Part shown: in pieces, positions 25,101 through 34,057 of the stretch
How positions within the stretch are numbered: the first letter of the stretch is position 1
How the letters are laid out: every line of letters starts with the position of its first letter
Assembly: GCF_902459465.1 (NCBI RefSeq)
Contig: NC_047066.1
Location: 20,277,047-20,341,046, forward strand
Direction of reading: 5' to 3'
From: Asterias rubens
Lineage: Eukaryota > Echinodermata > Asteroidea > Forcipulatida > Asteriidae
DNA: 64,000 bases
Notes under the pieces: model-generated
The model's database searches: none
The model's input: only the letters and a program-made list of their open reading frames with translations
Told to the model about the DNA's origin: nothing
Made by a program: the position numbers and the translations under genes

Positions 25101-26480
25101 CGGCGCCTGCAAGTCTCAATGACAGACTATTAAAACAGAGTTTCAATTGGTCCCTTTGGGTGGCACTGTATGGAACCTGTACCGTGTACCCAGCCAGTAC
25201 GAAACTACGTGTACACGTTTTCCCTCACTATCCAGGCATGCGAAATAATGTGATGTGGAGAGGCCGCATCCGAAAAAGTAAATTGACCTTCCTTCGTCCC
25301 TGTGACGGTGTCCCATGCAATAATGTCCTCTATGCAATATTGTCCGGAGGACATTATTGCATATTATGCAATATTGTCCGCCGGACGGTTTTGCATATGC
25401 AATCGTGTCTGCCCTGAGTGTCCGCCCGGACACATTTGCATATGCAGTTGTGTCCGCCCGTGCAAAACCGTCCTTGCAGTAAACTAAACGCCCTTGGTCG
25501 AAGGATGCCACGAATGACATGGGAAATATCGGCCGTTGTTGGGTATTCGCTGCGATCATAAAATACGTGAATGTTCATAAATGCATATACGTAGGTTCAG
25601 TGCATGCACGCTCGCTTTACGCGCGCACATACAAATGTACGGTCGTTGTACGTCCGCCGGACGGTTTTTGCATAGCCCCGGACACGATTGCATATGCAAA
25701 AGTGTCCGGAGCGGACAGTATTGCATGGTGGGCACAATTGCATCTGACAAGGGCTTGGCCGCTGGCTCATTATGCCAGGGTCGGTTTTCGGCGTTCCGGC
25801 CATGCCAAAGCATGATCACCGGCCGAAGTCGTCAGCATGACATCTCATGAAATCAATTAATCACTCATTTAAAAACAAACAAAAAATCTCACCTCAGGTT
25901 CTGGCGTGATGTTTAACTCCTCGTAAACCTTTTCATCTAGCAGCATGTCCAACGATTTTGACCTGCGTGTAGAGACCCCCGCCCTAACTCCACTATCTTC
26001 TCCAAAGAGAGTGTCGCTGCTAAAAAGTCTCATGAAGCTACGTCCAAGAAGTTTCGGGTACGAATCGTCAGTAGATGACCCAATGACAAGATCTGAGTTT
26101 GTCGAGTCTCCACATGACGATTCCCCATCTTCATTGGTCATCAATTGAGACAAGTTTTCGTGAAGGGCATAACTGCTCCATGATTCGTGGTCCCACGTTG
26201 TTGAAGTCCTTTTATTTAGAGTGTTCTCACCGGCAGCCATAATGGTACTATTTTCATCCTCGTCTCCGTCCACTTCTGTGACCAAAACATCCGGTGTGTT
26301 CAGGCTTTCACGTCTATGGTTCAGGGCAGTGGAAGTGTCGGCATGTACATTACCATTATTGGAAGCTACTGCAACACTCTGGTCTTGATTTGATGTGGTC
26401 GTCACTTTCGCTTCAGCTTCCCCAAAGAGGCCACTCAAATTGAATATATTCGCCATGGTCCCGCGAACAGGGATGTCCAT
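3972..26480 (-). CDS. BAIAP3/UNC13D: Munc13-4/BAIAP3-family vesicle-priming protein (C2A-MUN-C2B), 24 exons, complete
   Basis: Munc13-family priming factor; relatives act at SNAREs to ready secretory granules and endosomal carriers for Ca2+-triggered fusion. Coding exons in gene order: 26480-25893, 19640-19593, 17602-17498, 16883-16824, 16603-16537, 16058-15656, 15213-15091, 14756-14564, 13957-13854, 13431-13212, 12805-12641, 11198-11074, 10581-10419, 10061-9958, 9449-9240, 8871-8682, 8389-8315, 7821-7717, 7559-7269, 6481-6308, 5993-5741, 5330-5177, 4555-4342, 4124-3972. They total 4287 bp (1428 aa plus TAA) and phases agree at all junctions. C2A is about residues 270-529, MUN about 530-1235, C2B about 1245-1380. 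Both C2 domains keep paired aspartates (SDPYC and MWDMD; SDPFV and MDYD). Two introns use GC donors. Vertebrate relatives are about 1100-1200 aa; the excess is the N-terminus and a C2A insert. BAIAP3 fits slightly better than UNC13D in C2B (FTVMD, NDF-GEA), but a co-orthologue of both is possible. Confidence 0.93.
4342..5993 (-). other. C2B-encoding exons 21-23 of the Munc13-4/BAIAP3-type gene
   Basis: Exons 5993-5741, 5330-5177 and 4555-4342 encode the end of the MUN region and C2B. The first Ca2+ loop reads GLDRHGSSDPFV and the third reads MDYDVLWSND, so the usual aspartate ligands are all present, predicting Ca2+-dependent membrane binding. Exon 21 ends AAAG followed by GCAAGT, a GC donor. 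Using it makes the protein read FVVK-VDLPGLD without a break, matching the family; no GT site nearby does so. Confidence 0.88.
4826..5190 (-). repeat. Tandem duplication (~180 bp period) covering the 3' edge of exon 22
   Basis: Segments starting near 4830, 5008 and 5172 share a pattern like ATATTTCAAATGTCTCATCA followed by aligned stretches such as CACTTGGCAATGATAGTTA (5115) and CATTTGGCAATGATAGCTG (4943). The block nearest exon 22 contains the working donor GTAAGT (5176-5171). In the middle copy the same place reads ATAAGT, so its GT is lost. Confidence 0.75.
6772..6799. repeat. Poly(A) tract, 28 bases
   Basis: Uninterrupted A run inside an intron of the Munc13-4/BAIAP3-type gene. No retroposon body was identified beside it. 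Confidence 0.9.
6925..7225. repeat. Dispersed repeat L, copy 1 (intronic)
   Basis: Shares aligned blocks with 10878-11025: TTCAATTCAA...ACATTTATTT, GTACTCAC then an AGAATC-rich stretch, and GAGTAAACATGATCAATG near the right end. Between the blocks the two copies have diverged by insertions. It is non-coding. Confidence 0.6.
7168..7187 (-). repeat. Displaced 19-bp copy of an exon-19 sequence
   Basis: CATGACCTCCTGGCTCATT occurs here, in the intron just downstream of exon 19, and again inside that exon near 7325 where it encodes MSQEVM. The intronic copy is followed on the minus strand by GTATGT, a donor-like sequence. A 19-base match at 160 bp distance is unlikely by chance. Confidence 0.6.
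10291..10418 (-). repeat. Tandem duplication (~65 bp) next to exon 13 including its splice donor
   Basis: Two adjacent units, about 10291-10353 and 10356-10418, share CCCTTCTAAAAATTAT, AACAAC and ATTTGTCTAATGGAACCTAC. The right unit ends in the donor used by exon 13 (GTAGGT, 10418-10413). The left unit keeps an identical decoy GTAGGTTCC. Confidence 0.8.
10878..11025. repeat. Dispersed repeat L, copy 2 (intronic)
   Basis: Second copy of the element at 6925-7225, recognised by TTAAATTCAATTCAAT, ACATTTATTTCTGTACTCAC and GAGTAAACACGACCAATGG. Confidence 0.6.
11740..11751 (+). repeat. Run of 12 G
   Basis: Homopolymer G followed by further G clusters (GTGTTGGGGAGGGAAGG). It lies in an intron. Confidence 0.85.
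12940..13075. repeat. Dispersed 'GAGACC' repeat, copy 1
   Basis: Contains TATCGAGACCGAGACCAACA, GAGGCCAACAGTCTTGAGACC and then TACACTGACACAGGCTTTA. The same order of words recurs at 14255-14400. It sits in the intron between exons 10 and 11. Confidence 0.6.
14255..14400. repeat. Dispersed 'GAGACC' repeat, copy 2
   Basis: Contains CCAAGACTGAGACTAAGATC, AGACCTGCAAATTGGTCTTG, GGCCAGTGGTCTTGA and CTGCTTTATATCCC, in the same order as copy 1. A 129-residue plus-strand frame over it is most simply a by-product of the repeat. Confidence 0.6.
14564..16603 (-). other. C2A-encoding exons 5-8 of the Munc13-4/BAIAP3-type gene
   Basis: Exons 16603-16537, 16058-15656, 15213-15091 and 14756-14564. The strand after CMLKITVIEAKG leads into DANGMSDPYCLLTV (loop 1 aspartates), then MWDMDEE (loop 3 aspartates), a long loop typical of this subfamily, and DDFLGQVIISLDD. 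Exon 6 is unusually long (403 bp) and inserts about 100 residues rich in Ser, Arg and Lys between CLLTV and the conserved LHPVWNETFDM. Confidence 0.88.
17248..17450. repeat. Inverted-ended dispersed element (GGGCCAAATT...AATTTGGCCC)
   Basis: The ends are inverted copies: GGGCCAAATTGCATAAAGC on the left and TTTATGAAATTTGGCCC on the right. Inside are TTTGCTTAGCAAAAATTGAG and GTTTTTGTGCTTACAGG. Decayed or partial relatives appear near 3715-3870, 53230-53265, 61300-61350 and 62510-62640, sharing the TTTTGTGCTTA / GCTCTATGAAATTGGGCCC words. Confidence 0.65.
18140..18335 (+). mobile_element. tRNA-derived SINE, copy 1
   Basis: The head resembles a tRNA: TCTAGTTGGTAAGACACTG at the A-box position and a perfect B box GGTTCGAATCC at 18217-18227. 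A tRNA-unrelated body follows (TGTTCACAGG...AGGAAAGTACTGA) and a tail ending GTATGGGTAAAAACCAAAA. A second copy lies at 52386-52580, and a tail-only inverted pair at 55447-55575. A folded functional tRNA is not supported because the 5' acceptor half is missing. Confidence 0.8.
19140..19560 (+). mobile_element. Composite retroposon with a LINE-type tail
   Basis: Contains GTCCTTCGGATGGGACGTAA, then GTAAAAGAACCCAGTGCAC and CCCCGGTGTTCCTGG, and a 3' end AGCGCCTTGAGTACC...GCGCTATATAAGAC followed by ATTATTACTATTATTA. A central CTTCGGATGGGACGT block plus a GCGCTATATAA tail with ATT repeats is what I recall of widespread deuterostome SINEs mobilised by L2/CR1-type LINEs. That family assignment is from memory. 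The 5' edge (19140-19195) overlaps a copy of dispersed repeat K. Confidence 0.6.
22593..22970. mobile_element. TTAA-bounded inverted-repeat element (family A), copy 1
   Basis: Terminal arms ACACGTTTGGTAATT (22597-22611) and AATTACCAAACGTGT (22943-22957) are exact inverse copies, with TTAA at both outer edges. The centre is a perfect 32-bp palindrome (22769-22800). Shared internal words with 59487-59854 include TTGTGTGCTTTCAGAT and ACTTCAGAGGGAG. No transposase frame is present, so it is non-autonomous. Confidence 0.8.
23368..23447. mobile_element. Half copy of the long-inverted-repeat element (family C)
   Basis: Contains CTCAAAAGAGATTTACACAT then GGTGCTGCCGCAAACCTCAC, matching one arm of the complete element at 50720-50942. 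Confidence 0.6.
24291..24305 (-). other. Candidate alternative first coding exon (five codons) of the Munc13-4/BAIAP3-type gene
   Basis: On the minus strand AAAAATGCCAAGTATATGG is followed by a strong donor, GTAAGTG. Starting at this ATG gives MPSIW and leaves phase 0, the phase needed to enter the exon at 19640. The ATG has A at -3. The upstream minus-strand sequence (to about 24500) is GC-richer and looks like a 5' UTR. Use of it would give a roughly 1237-residue form without the 196-residue N-terminal exon. Read instead as an internal 34-nt exon, it would break the frame. Confidence 0.45.
25317..25750. repeat. Cluster of two alternating palindromes
   Basis: Two classes of short palindrome alternate: TTGCATATGCA-type (for example near 25391, 25436 and 25688) and GTCCGCCGGAC / GTCCGCCCGGAC / GTCCGGAGGAC-type (for example near 25342, 25377, 25420 and 25651). 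Two dense blocks, 25317-25475 and 25640-25750, are separated by ordinary sequence. The first class contains the octamer ATTTGCAT bound by POU proteins. Confidence 0.75.
25893..26480 (-). other. First coding exon: long acidic/Ser-rich N-terminus
   Basis: A 588-bp exon encodes 196 residues and ends CCTGAG before donor GTGAGA. The protein is acidic and Ser/Thr rich with a basic patch, TRRSKSLDMLLDE. No domain is recognised. A second in-frame ATG at codon 9 (26456) has the stronger start context (GGGACCATGGCG), so the true start may be MANIFN. Vertebrate relatives have a shorter, unrelated N-terminus. Confidence 0.75.
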
Positions 26481-29400
26481 ACTATTAAAGACCGGTCACA
26501 CAAAGTTGACGAACTTCAATTGAAAGTCCTAACTCATGCGTTAGGTTTCCAGTTGATTGAAAGTTAACAAACTAGTGGGAGGTGGCAGCAGTCAATGGCC
26601 GTTTCCAAATTCGGTCAAAGTGGCAACGCCTCACTTGATACAACAGCAACGTCAATAAAACGTCACATCCGTCAACTCTACGCTTTGTTTCTGATCAAGG
26701 TCCACTGAGCAGTTTTTGATTTCCTTAATCAACTCAATCATACGCTCGGGAAAATAATAATGTGCTGCCTTCAAGACAACATGAGCCTATACGGAGTGCG
26801 TCAAATAGTGGGCACTAATCACAACTCAAACCCACGCTCTGACAATTATACTCATAACAATCCCAGCTTTCCCCGTCAACATGTTGAGTGGCCACGGTGA
26901 AACACAGCCGGAGGGGCTTGATTTAGTGTTTTGATGTATTGATGCTGTCAAAAACTATTCATAACAAAAGTAAATTGTTATTTTTTTGCAATGTTATCCT
27001 TCCATGCAGACTTCAGCCGAAGGTGGGGTTCGACATCATTCATTAAAGTGGATAATAGTCCAGACGCAAAACGCCAACAGATGTAAATCAGTTCAGAACG
27101 GTTTCCAGTTTCCACACGAAAGAGCAATGAGCTCAGAGAGCCAGTTGACTTTCGTACCTTCTGGTCCTTGCTTTTACCTACTTCTCATAGGTCGACCAAC
27201 AGAATTGCAAACTAAGAGCACTTGTCTGTTGTTCAAGGCGGATGGATAATGGAAAAACATCTCACAAAGTTGATGCCGAGTTGAACAAATAATTCCTGAA
27301 CAATTATTTGCCAAATATTTGCAAGTCTTAATCGGCAACACAGAACCACGACCCTTCTTTTCTTTGCGTTTTGTATGCTTAGCGTCCCTATGGAGTCTGA
27401 CCATGCTTTAAAGTATCTTATTAGTATAAAAGTAATCCTTGAACTGTTTGCAAAGAAAGTTAGAGTGGATATTTTGCATGATCAATCACAACCAATGTGT
27501 TGGTTTTATATGTAGAGTTTATGCAGGGTTTACGGGTTTATGCCGCGGATTTGTGGCCGATTCAGTGACTCAGTGTTCTTTTATCAACATCCTGAGCAAG
27601 ATTGCTTCCATTAACATAAAGGTTTTCAATTACGAATATGTTTTTATCATTGGGTTTGAGAAAAGAAGACGCGACCTCCCATAGTTAATGTGGAGGTTCT
27701 CTTCCAACTGAGCTATCCATAGCCATTATGTTGACGGTCTCTATATTTTGTAAATCTTTGTTCGAGTGTCATCAGAAGCCACATAAACTTTAACTTTCGT
27801 GTAGCCGGTGATTTTATACAGTTTACCTGGAACCTGCAACCAGTGGATCACATAATAAAACACGACCTTTTTATATCAATTTATCAAAATAATCTGTACC
27901 TTTGAATATGATTCATGACAGTCTGATTTTTTTTTTAAATGATTGAAAAAATATAAGAGGATAGGTGCTACGTGCAAAAGTTGTGGGGCAATTTATCGCC
28001 GTCAATGAGTTCAAAAGAACAAATTCCGGCGATCGTTTGGAATTCGTTAAACATTGTCGCATTGTGTTTCTTCCCTTCCTGAGTTGTTCCAACTCCCAAA
28101 GGGTTTGAACAATAAAGGCAAGTAGGGTCTGGATTTAACCAGAACCATTTACATAATAGCCTACAACTATGTTGACCCATAGAGCAAGGGAACTCGTCAT
28201 GTCTGAGTTAAATACATGTTATTGAATGTCTGGTTTGTAAAGGTTCTTTTTTATAGTTTCTGGTATGGCACATAACCATCAATTGTGAAGAACTCTGTAC
28301 TTCTGTTGTACTTTTACTATAGGCTACAGAAAGGTTGAGTTGATACTGTGCATAGATTATGCATGTGTTGTAAATGGTGCCAACGGGCGCAGCAAAACGA
28401 AGCAAATGGTTCATTATACATGTTATAATAATAAGCCTCCAATGCGGCCAAGCCAAATGGAGGAATTGTTATTTCACAAACCTTTTGACAGTGTCGCAAA
28501 ATTGGTCAAAAATGTTTGAAAAGCTGATCAGAAAAAAGGCAAACTTTATCTAAACGTGGCTGCAACCTGTTGACTAAAAACTTGTGGGCATTATAACATC
28601 TGATTGTCAAACAGAAAACACAAAAAAACGTGAAAGTCGTGTGCCCATCGATCGCGCTGGCCGTGCATTACGATTGCGGATAGAACTTGTGCAGTCTTAA
28701 GTCTCTTTTACAAAAAAAGGTATAAATGAAAAATACTGTACATGTAGTATACACTGACAAAGTACACACTTCAAGTTGGTTTTCAATCAGAAAATGTCTT
28801 AAATAAAATAAAAGAACTGATCTTCAAGAAACTGTTATACTAATGACGAGATACAGATATTTACAACTGCATAATATACAAATTTATACAACAAAGTAAC
28901 ACATTGGTGTATAATGACAAAACTAAAACTATTCAGCATGTAAGTAACAACATTATTATCTATAAATTTAAAATAGAACAGCAAGCTTTTGTTAAATAGC
29001 ATTTTGGAGGGGAATGTTGAAAACAAATATAATGCCTCAGGAAGTTACTTATTATAATTCAAGATTCAGAAATTATATTAGTTATGAGAATCTAAATTGT
29101 GTATTAAAGCCATTATACACTTGCGGTAAACAGTGTTGTCCAAGTCCCACACTTCGTGTATCACAACTTATATATAAAATAACAAACCTGTGAAAATTTA
29201 GGCTCAATCGGTCATCGGAGTCGGGAGAAAATAATAGGAAAACCCACTCTTGTTTCCGCACGTTTCGCCGTGTCATGACATGTGTTTAAAATAAATCCGT
29301 AATTCTCGCTATCGAGAATTGATATTGTTTTACTGTTTTCTAAAAAAAGTAAAGCATTTCATGGACTAACATTTCAAGAGAAGTCTTTCACCATTACCTT

Positions 29401-30116
29401 CTGTAAACACTGTAAATTATTTGTAAATCTGTGAACTTTTTGCTTCGTTTTCTGTACCGAAAGTGTATAATGGCTTTAATAAAAAGCTTGAACATTCTCA
29501 TGTCAGGGATCTTGTGATTATGATTTCCAATAACGAGTCATGGTGGAAACTATTTGTTCATCTCAATTACCAATGGGAAATATCATTAAATAACCTGTTT
29601 TCTTCACTGACTCATATTATTTAAGGACAAAGGGGCTTTAGGGAGGTTCAGTACAGAGTGAAAGCAAAAAAGTTATTGAAAACATGTCTTGTGTTAATTG
29701 TCATATTATGCAGCTAAAAGGAACTCAAATTTAAATCACATCATTTAATGTGAAGCCAGATGAGCTAAAAGTATCGGACTCTCAAAATATGAGATTACTA
29801 ATGGGGTGGGACTGCATACAAAAACAAATAAGTAGTAATCACCCATTAGTCTTGAAATAAAACCCTCAAAAATACCAGCTCTTACAGTCCTTCGGCTTAC
29901 ATAAATCGCAATGCATCTTGACTGTACACGGGTGAGTGTTTTCACCTCAAATGTAAATCACCATAATATGACAAATTATAGGTTCGAGCACAACAACACT
30001 GTCTTTTCCTTCCCTTCAAAAGACAATTGAACTGAAATATTGGATCATGATCGATGTGTATACAAACAGTATTAAAATCACAATAAATCCTTACAAATTA
30101 CTGCTAGTATAAGAAA
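26481..30116. other. Intergenic: 5' flank of the Munc13-4/BAIAP3-type gene and 3' flank of IFT22
   Basis: No recognised gene. The part just above 26480 should hold the 5' UTR and promoter; I see no clear TATA box. A family-A element lies at 29104-29479. The frame at 26986-27249 shows no recognisable protein. Confidence 0.55.
29104..29479. mobile_element. TTAA-bounded inverted-repeat element (family A), copy 2
   Basis: The ends TTAAAGCCATTATACACTT (29104-29122) and AAGTGTATAATGGCTTTAA (29461-29479) are perfect 19-bp inverse copies. The interior shares AAAATAACAAACCTGTGAAA and GGCTCAATCGG with the 22593 copy, but has a different central hairpin (AATTCTCGCTATCGAGAATT). Confidence 0.85.
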
Positions 30117-33100
30117 CTACTGTATGATACTCAGCTCTTCTTGATCCTGTTTACGACTCATGCTGCTCAGTAATTTGGCCAGAAAACTGTTGAAGTCCCT
30201 CCTCACCCCTTCAGCATCTTCCTCCAGGTTGGTTTGCACATGCTGTACTTTGGACATTGATGATGCTATTAAAGAGATGGACATCACAAAAATGAAAATA
30301 TATTTCAAATCAATCCTTTTAAGAATGTCCATAGCCCATAGGCACAAAGCAGTGGCACTGGCAAACAAACTAAGTGGTTCTAAAGTTCTGTATTCGATTG
30401 GTAACCAGAAGATTCAGCAATGTTACACATGTTATAAACACATGTACATGTAATAGGAAAGGTCAGTAAACTTTTCTGGAATTGTTCACTTTCTTTTCAC
30501 TCTAAAGTTTGAACGAGCTCCAATTCGATTACTGTCACTCTCAAACGCCAGTATCCTAATAAAACAAAGAAAGGACTAAAGTTTGAAGAGTATGTTAGTG
30601 TTTGCTCTCTCACCAGTTTGATCCAAGAGATAAAAAACAATGAGCTAAAATAAAACTGACTTACGCATTTGCACAGTTAAATTTTTAGCAGATGGCTTGA
30701 CATGGCCCATGATGAGACAGTTGGTTTCTCGTAGAGCCTGCTGTACAACAAAGTGGCTGTACCTGTTCATAATTAAGAAAATGTAAGCAAGAGTCATTAA
30801 ATTTTGGTAACATTGCAGCAAGGTGGTATAGGGGAATAGATGAGTAGTGACTTGGTACTGAGAGCAGGGTCATGGTTTTATACAGGAATAAGAGAAGTCC
30901 TTTATCATGGAAACGACTCATGCGCACTTACATGACTATGAGAGCTTCACACTTGTTGACAAACTGGTCTTAAATTGAAGAGTGGGAAAGTACTTCCAAT
31001 GCGACTGCTTCTTGCTTTGGGGTATTGGCAAAATGCGCCTTGAACACCCAGCAGGGTGGATATGTGCGCTTACAAATCTTCATTATTAATACTATTATTA
31101 ATAACAGTATGCTTAAATTTGTGTTTAGTCTACTGATTAACATGAAGCAACCTTGTTTCAAAGTTAAGGCTATGTTTGTGATGGATAAGGGAAATGGCCC
31201 TTTCCTGAGTGTCCTAAAGTATTGTGTAATGAAGCTTACCACATGTCCAGTTCTCTCTCATGTGTGGGAACATCTGGGTTGTATACAATCACTACACCAT
31301 TAGCATCCTTCATAATAGCTGGCCAGCACTCATCAAATCTGTAATAAATAAAACTTGCTCTATGAACACCTTATTCACACAAATTTGTATAGAGCACCAC
31401 GAACACTTGGTAAACATCAGAGATTGAATGTTCTCATGTCAGCACTGGTAGAAATAATGTAGAGGTGGGTTTTCTCAAAGCCCCTGGACCCCACACCTTA
31501 ATTCACAGTAATCAAATTGTGTTCCAAAGCCAAAACTTTTTTTTGCAGACCAAGTTAGAATACAGCACCCGATTTAAAAAGTAGCATGCGACACTTTTTA
31601 TGCAGAATCTTGTCCGCTGTGATTGACTACCGCAAACGGTGGAATTCAGGAATTTGTTCACATTTGGTAGACTTTGGTGACAGCTTGTTCCCATGTTCAG
31701 CCATAAGATCCTAAAGTAAAATGTTAAGTTCCTAGCATGGGTAGGCTTTGATTTAACCCATGACATCCATGGCATGTGCTGTGTACACTTTGTTTCAGAT
31801 AACAGAGTAACCACACTTAGATGTCCTGTCATACAATGATGATTACAGTTTTTTTCTTCTTCTGTAGCTTACTTTTGGTCTCCACTGCAGTCCCATAATT
31901 CAACTTCTGCTGAGGATCGAGCTCCAATTTGATTACTGTTACTCTCAAACTCCAGAATCCTGATAAAACAAAGAATGATTTAGTATTGGTTTCTGGAAGA
32001 ATACTGTCAATCTGCTGCTCAAATTGAAATCCGCCACTTTTCGAAGTAATTAATTTATAGATAGAGTAAGCCTTTATGTACCAAGTAGTGTCACACAGTC
32101 ATGTAAAACACTGAGAAAGGGTCTTTTAATTTTTTCAATCATCATCATTATCATCTGATCATGCAAGTCATTCCCAACTGATAAAATTGCCATAGCATGC
32201 ACCCACAGAAGAAAATTCTTCCATTTTCTTTTCAAAACACCTGACAAATCCAGAAAATTGTTAGCCATCCAAACAGCATCTCCTAACTAAAAACATCAAT
32301 GTACATAATTATACTTCATTCACTCTTGAAAAAATTTCAACCCCTTTTGTGGCAATGCATATAAATTTCATACACAGGGAACAAAAGAATATGATACATC
32401 TTGCTGGTTCATTAACCCGGATAGGCATTAACCCGGATAGGCCCCTTGCTTTATGGTCTTACCGAACACCTTGAGTGGGATGATACTCTCCACCAGAAGT
32501 CTCTGTTGCATCTGCCAAGAAGTTGGAAATAACTGACTTCCCACTCTGGTTTGATCAAACAAAATAAAAAACATCATGTTATTGTTTTTTCTTCAGGCTA
32601 GCCCCACAGCTATACCGCATCTAGCTTTTGTCAGTTTGTAAACGTATTTCTTGTTTTCAGAAAACCTTTGACGTAAATAGAACATCTTCTCCCAAATAGG
32701 TAACTTCAACAAGTGGAATAGTCTCGACCTCACAGAACAAGTCGCAACTTATAAATAAGCGCATCAAAGACTACGTGTTAACTCCTTCAAGCGCATCAAA
32801 GACTACGTGTTAACTCCTTCTAAAAAAACACTTGACCTTGCTTGACACTCACTAAAACACATATAATTATGGGGGTTTTCATTTCAAGATATAGGCGATA
32901 TGTATTTATTCGACAACATTCATCGCATAGCAATCGCGATAAACCTTATTGACTTATCAAACCGTATTAAATTAAGTAATTAAGTAGGTATGCTTCACTC
33001 AAAGTCAAAGTGGAGATTTAATCAACCCCAAAAAGGGGGTTGCCATTTCTTATATTATTTGTGTTGCCATTTTTTATATTGTTGTTATTTTTCATTTGAA

Positions 33101-33504
33101 AATTGAAGAATTAGATTATTATATACACTATATTATTGACATCATGTGAACTGAATTAATGGCAATGATAATGAGCATGTTTGTGTAGACTAAGACTGAA
33201 CATGCATTCTCATTTTGGCTGGGAAAGCCGAAAGTAATGAGGCTACAGAAATCATTAAAATTGACAGCAAATTATACTCAACGAAGATAAGGTGGCGTCG
33301 CTACCATGGCTACACTGCACATTTTGACATCGTGAGTGTGGACATAAAAAGTAAACAAAAAGTGACAACGAGTCGACGACAACAGCAGGCTAGGATATAT
33401 TAATTAGTTTCTCGTAAAACTAATCTATGTGATAGAATTATGATACAGGAATACTTTAATTTTACCTCACACGGTCCGACAACTAGAATCTTTGCCTTTA
33501 TCAT
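30117..33504 (-). CDS. IFT22: Intraflagellar transport protein 22 (RABL5), 6 exons, complete
   Basis: A Rab-like small GTPase-related subunit of the IFT-B train that moves cargo along cilia. Coding exons: 33504-33466, 32545-32463, 31959-31873, 31338-31240, 30762-30665, 30265-30117. They total 555 bp, 184 residues plus TAG, against 185 in human. All phases match. Residues 1-16 give MIKAKILVVGPCESGK with the P-loop GPCESGKS split between exons 1 and 2. The switch-II region reads ELWDCSGDQKFDECWPA, followed by MKDANGVVIVYN, ELDMWYSHFVVQQ, and the C-terminal LEEDAEGVRRDF...EELSI. As in other IFT22 proteins, the usual NKxD guanine-recognition motif is not obvious. It is divergent from RASAL1, with about 610 bp between start codons. 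Confidence 0.95.
30509..30563 (-). pseudogene. Vestigial duplicate of IFT22 exon 3 edge inside intron 5
   Basis: GAGCTCCAATTCGATTACTG continues into a sequence ending with TCCTAATAAAACAAAGA, almost matching 31910-31975, which spans the 5' half of exon 3 plus its acceptor. The acceptor is still TTTTATTAG. The reading frame for about 16 codons is intact (ILAFESDSNRIGARS versus ILEFESNSNQIGARS), then the similarity stops before the exon's end and no donor remains. Confidence 0.8.
32759..32820. repeat. 32-bp tandem duplication in IFT22 intron 1
   Basis: GCGCATCAAAGACTACGTGT plus TAACTCCTTC occurs twice, back to back and without mismatch, at 32759 and 32791. Confidence 0.9.
33300..33313. promoter_or_regulatory. 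RFX X-box-like palindrome in IFT22 intron 1
   Basis: GCTACCATGGCTAC matches the ciliary X-box GTTGCCATGGCAAC at 11 of 14 positions and is itself nearly symmetrical. It lies about 150 bp inside the first intron of a ciliary gene. The function is inferred. Confidence 0.4.
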
Positions 33505-33881
33505 TTTTTCATCTGGCAGTTTCGTTCGTCGTTTGTCAGGAATTTAGAATAGCTTATTCTGAACTCTTGAGGGCGCTAAACCAAAAGTGTGCGTTTATTA
33601 TTGCTATTTTTAGCACAGCTCAAAAGAAATGTTATTTTGTTACGTTTAACACTATATTTTGAGAAAAATAACTGGAAAAACAACCTTTTGAAAGTAAAAC
33701 AACCAACAACAAACATATTTTAATCAAAAATTAGAAAACTTCAATAAAAAAAAGGAGAAGAAAGATACAAAATATGAGTTTTTTGTTCGAAAATATGTGT
33801 CGTCTGCTAAGGTGACCGAGCGCCCTCTTCCGTTAAAAGATGACACATCACTGGTAACCTTTTCCAATCATTATACACTCA

Positions 33882-33888
33882 TATAAAA
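33882..33888 (+). promoter_or_regulatory. Candidate TATA box for RASAL1
   Basis: TATAAAA stands 227 bp before the RASAL1 ATG, with CCAAT 14 bp upstream of it. A start site near 33910 would fit. TATA-like words are common in AT-rich DNA, so support is modest. Confidence 0.35.
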
Positions 33889-34027
33889 TGCGGGTACCAC
33901 TCGCACGTGTTTACCACAAAATTCACGGGAAGTACGTAATGTGTTGGAAAACGTGTTAAGTTGGCAGACGACATTTCACCCTCGAGCTGAAAGGCTGTGT
34001 GTATCAGCGGCAGACGACTCCTACACA

Positions 34028-34057
34028 ATGTTTATGAAAGAATGTCAACAGTTTTGA
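34028..34057 (+). other. Upstream short reading frame in the RASAL1 leader
   Basis: ATG TTT ATG ... TTT TGA gives nine codons and ends 57 bases before the RASAL1 start. It may damp translation of the main frame if the leader includes it. Confidence 0.4.

Larger units (their letters stand above)
19641..25892 (-). other. First intron of the Munc13-4/BAIAP3-type gene (6.25 kb)
   Basis: Holds a TTAA-bounded inverted-repeat element (22593-22970), half of a long-inverted-repeat element (23368-23447), a candidate alternative first exon (24291-24305 and upstream), a short direct repeat of GCAACGGGATAAGGATTATT (24966-25017), a palindrome cluster (25317-25750) and a hairpin (21365-21404). The rest has no gene-like feature. 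Confidence 0.6.

Noticed and set aside
33215..33403. Plus-strand 62-residue frame of protein-like composition in IFT22 intron 1
   Set aside because: No splice sites, start context or homology; it is antisense to a well-supported gene.
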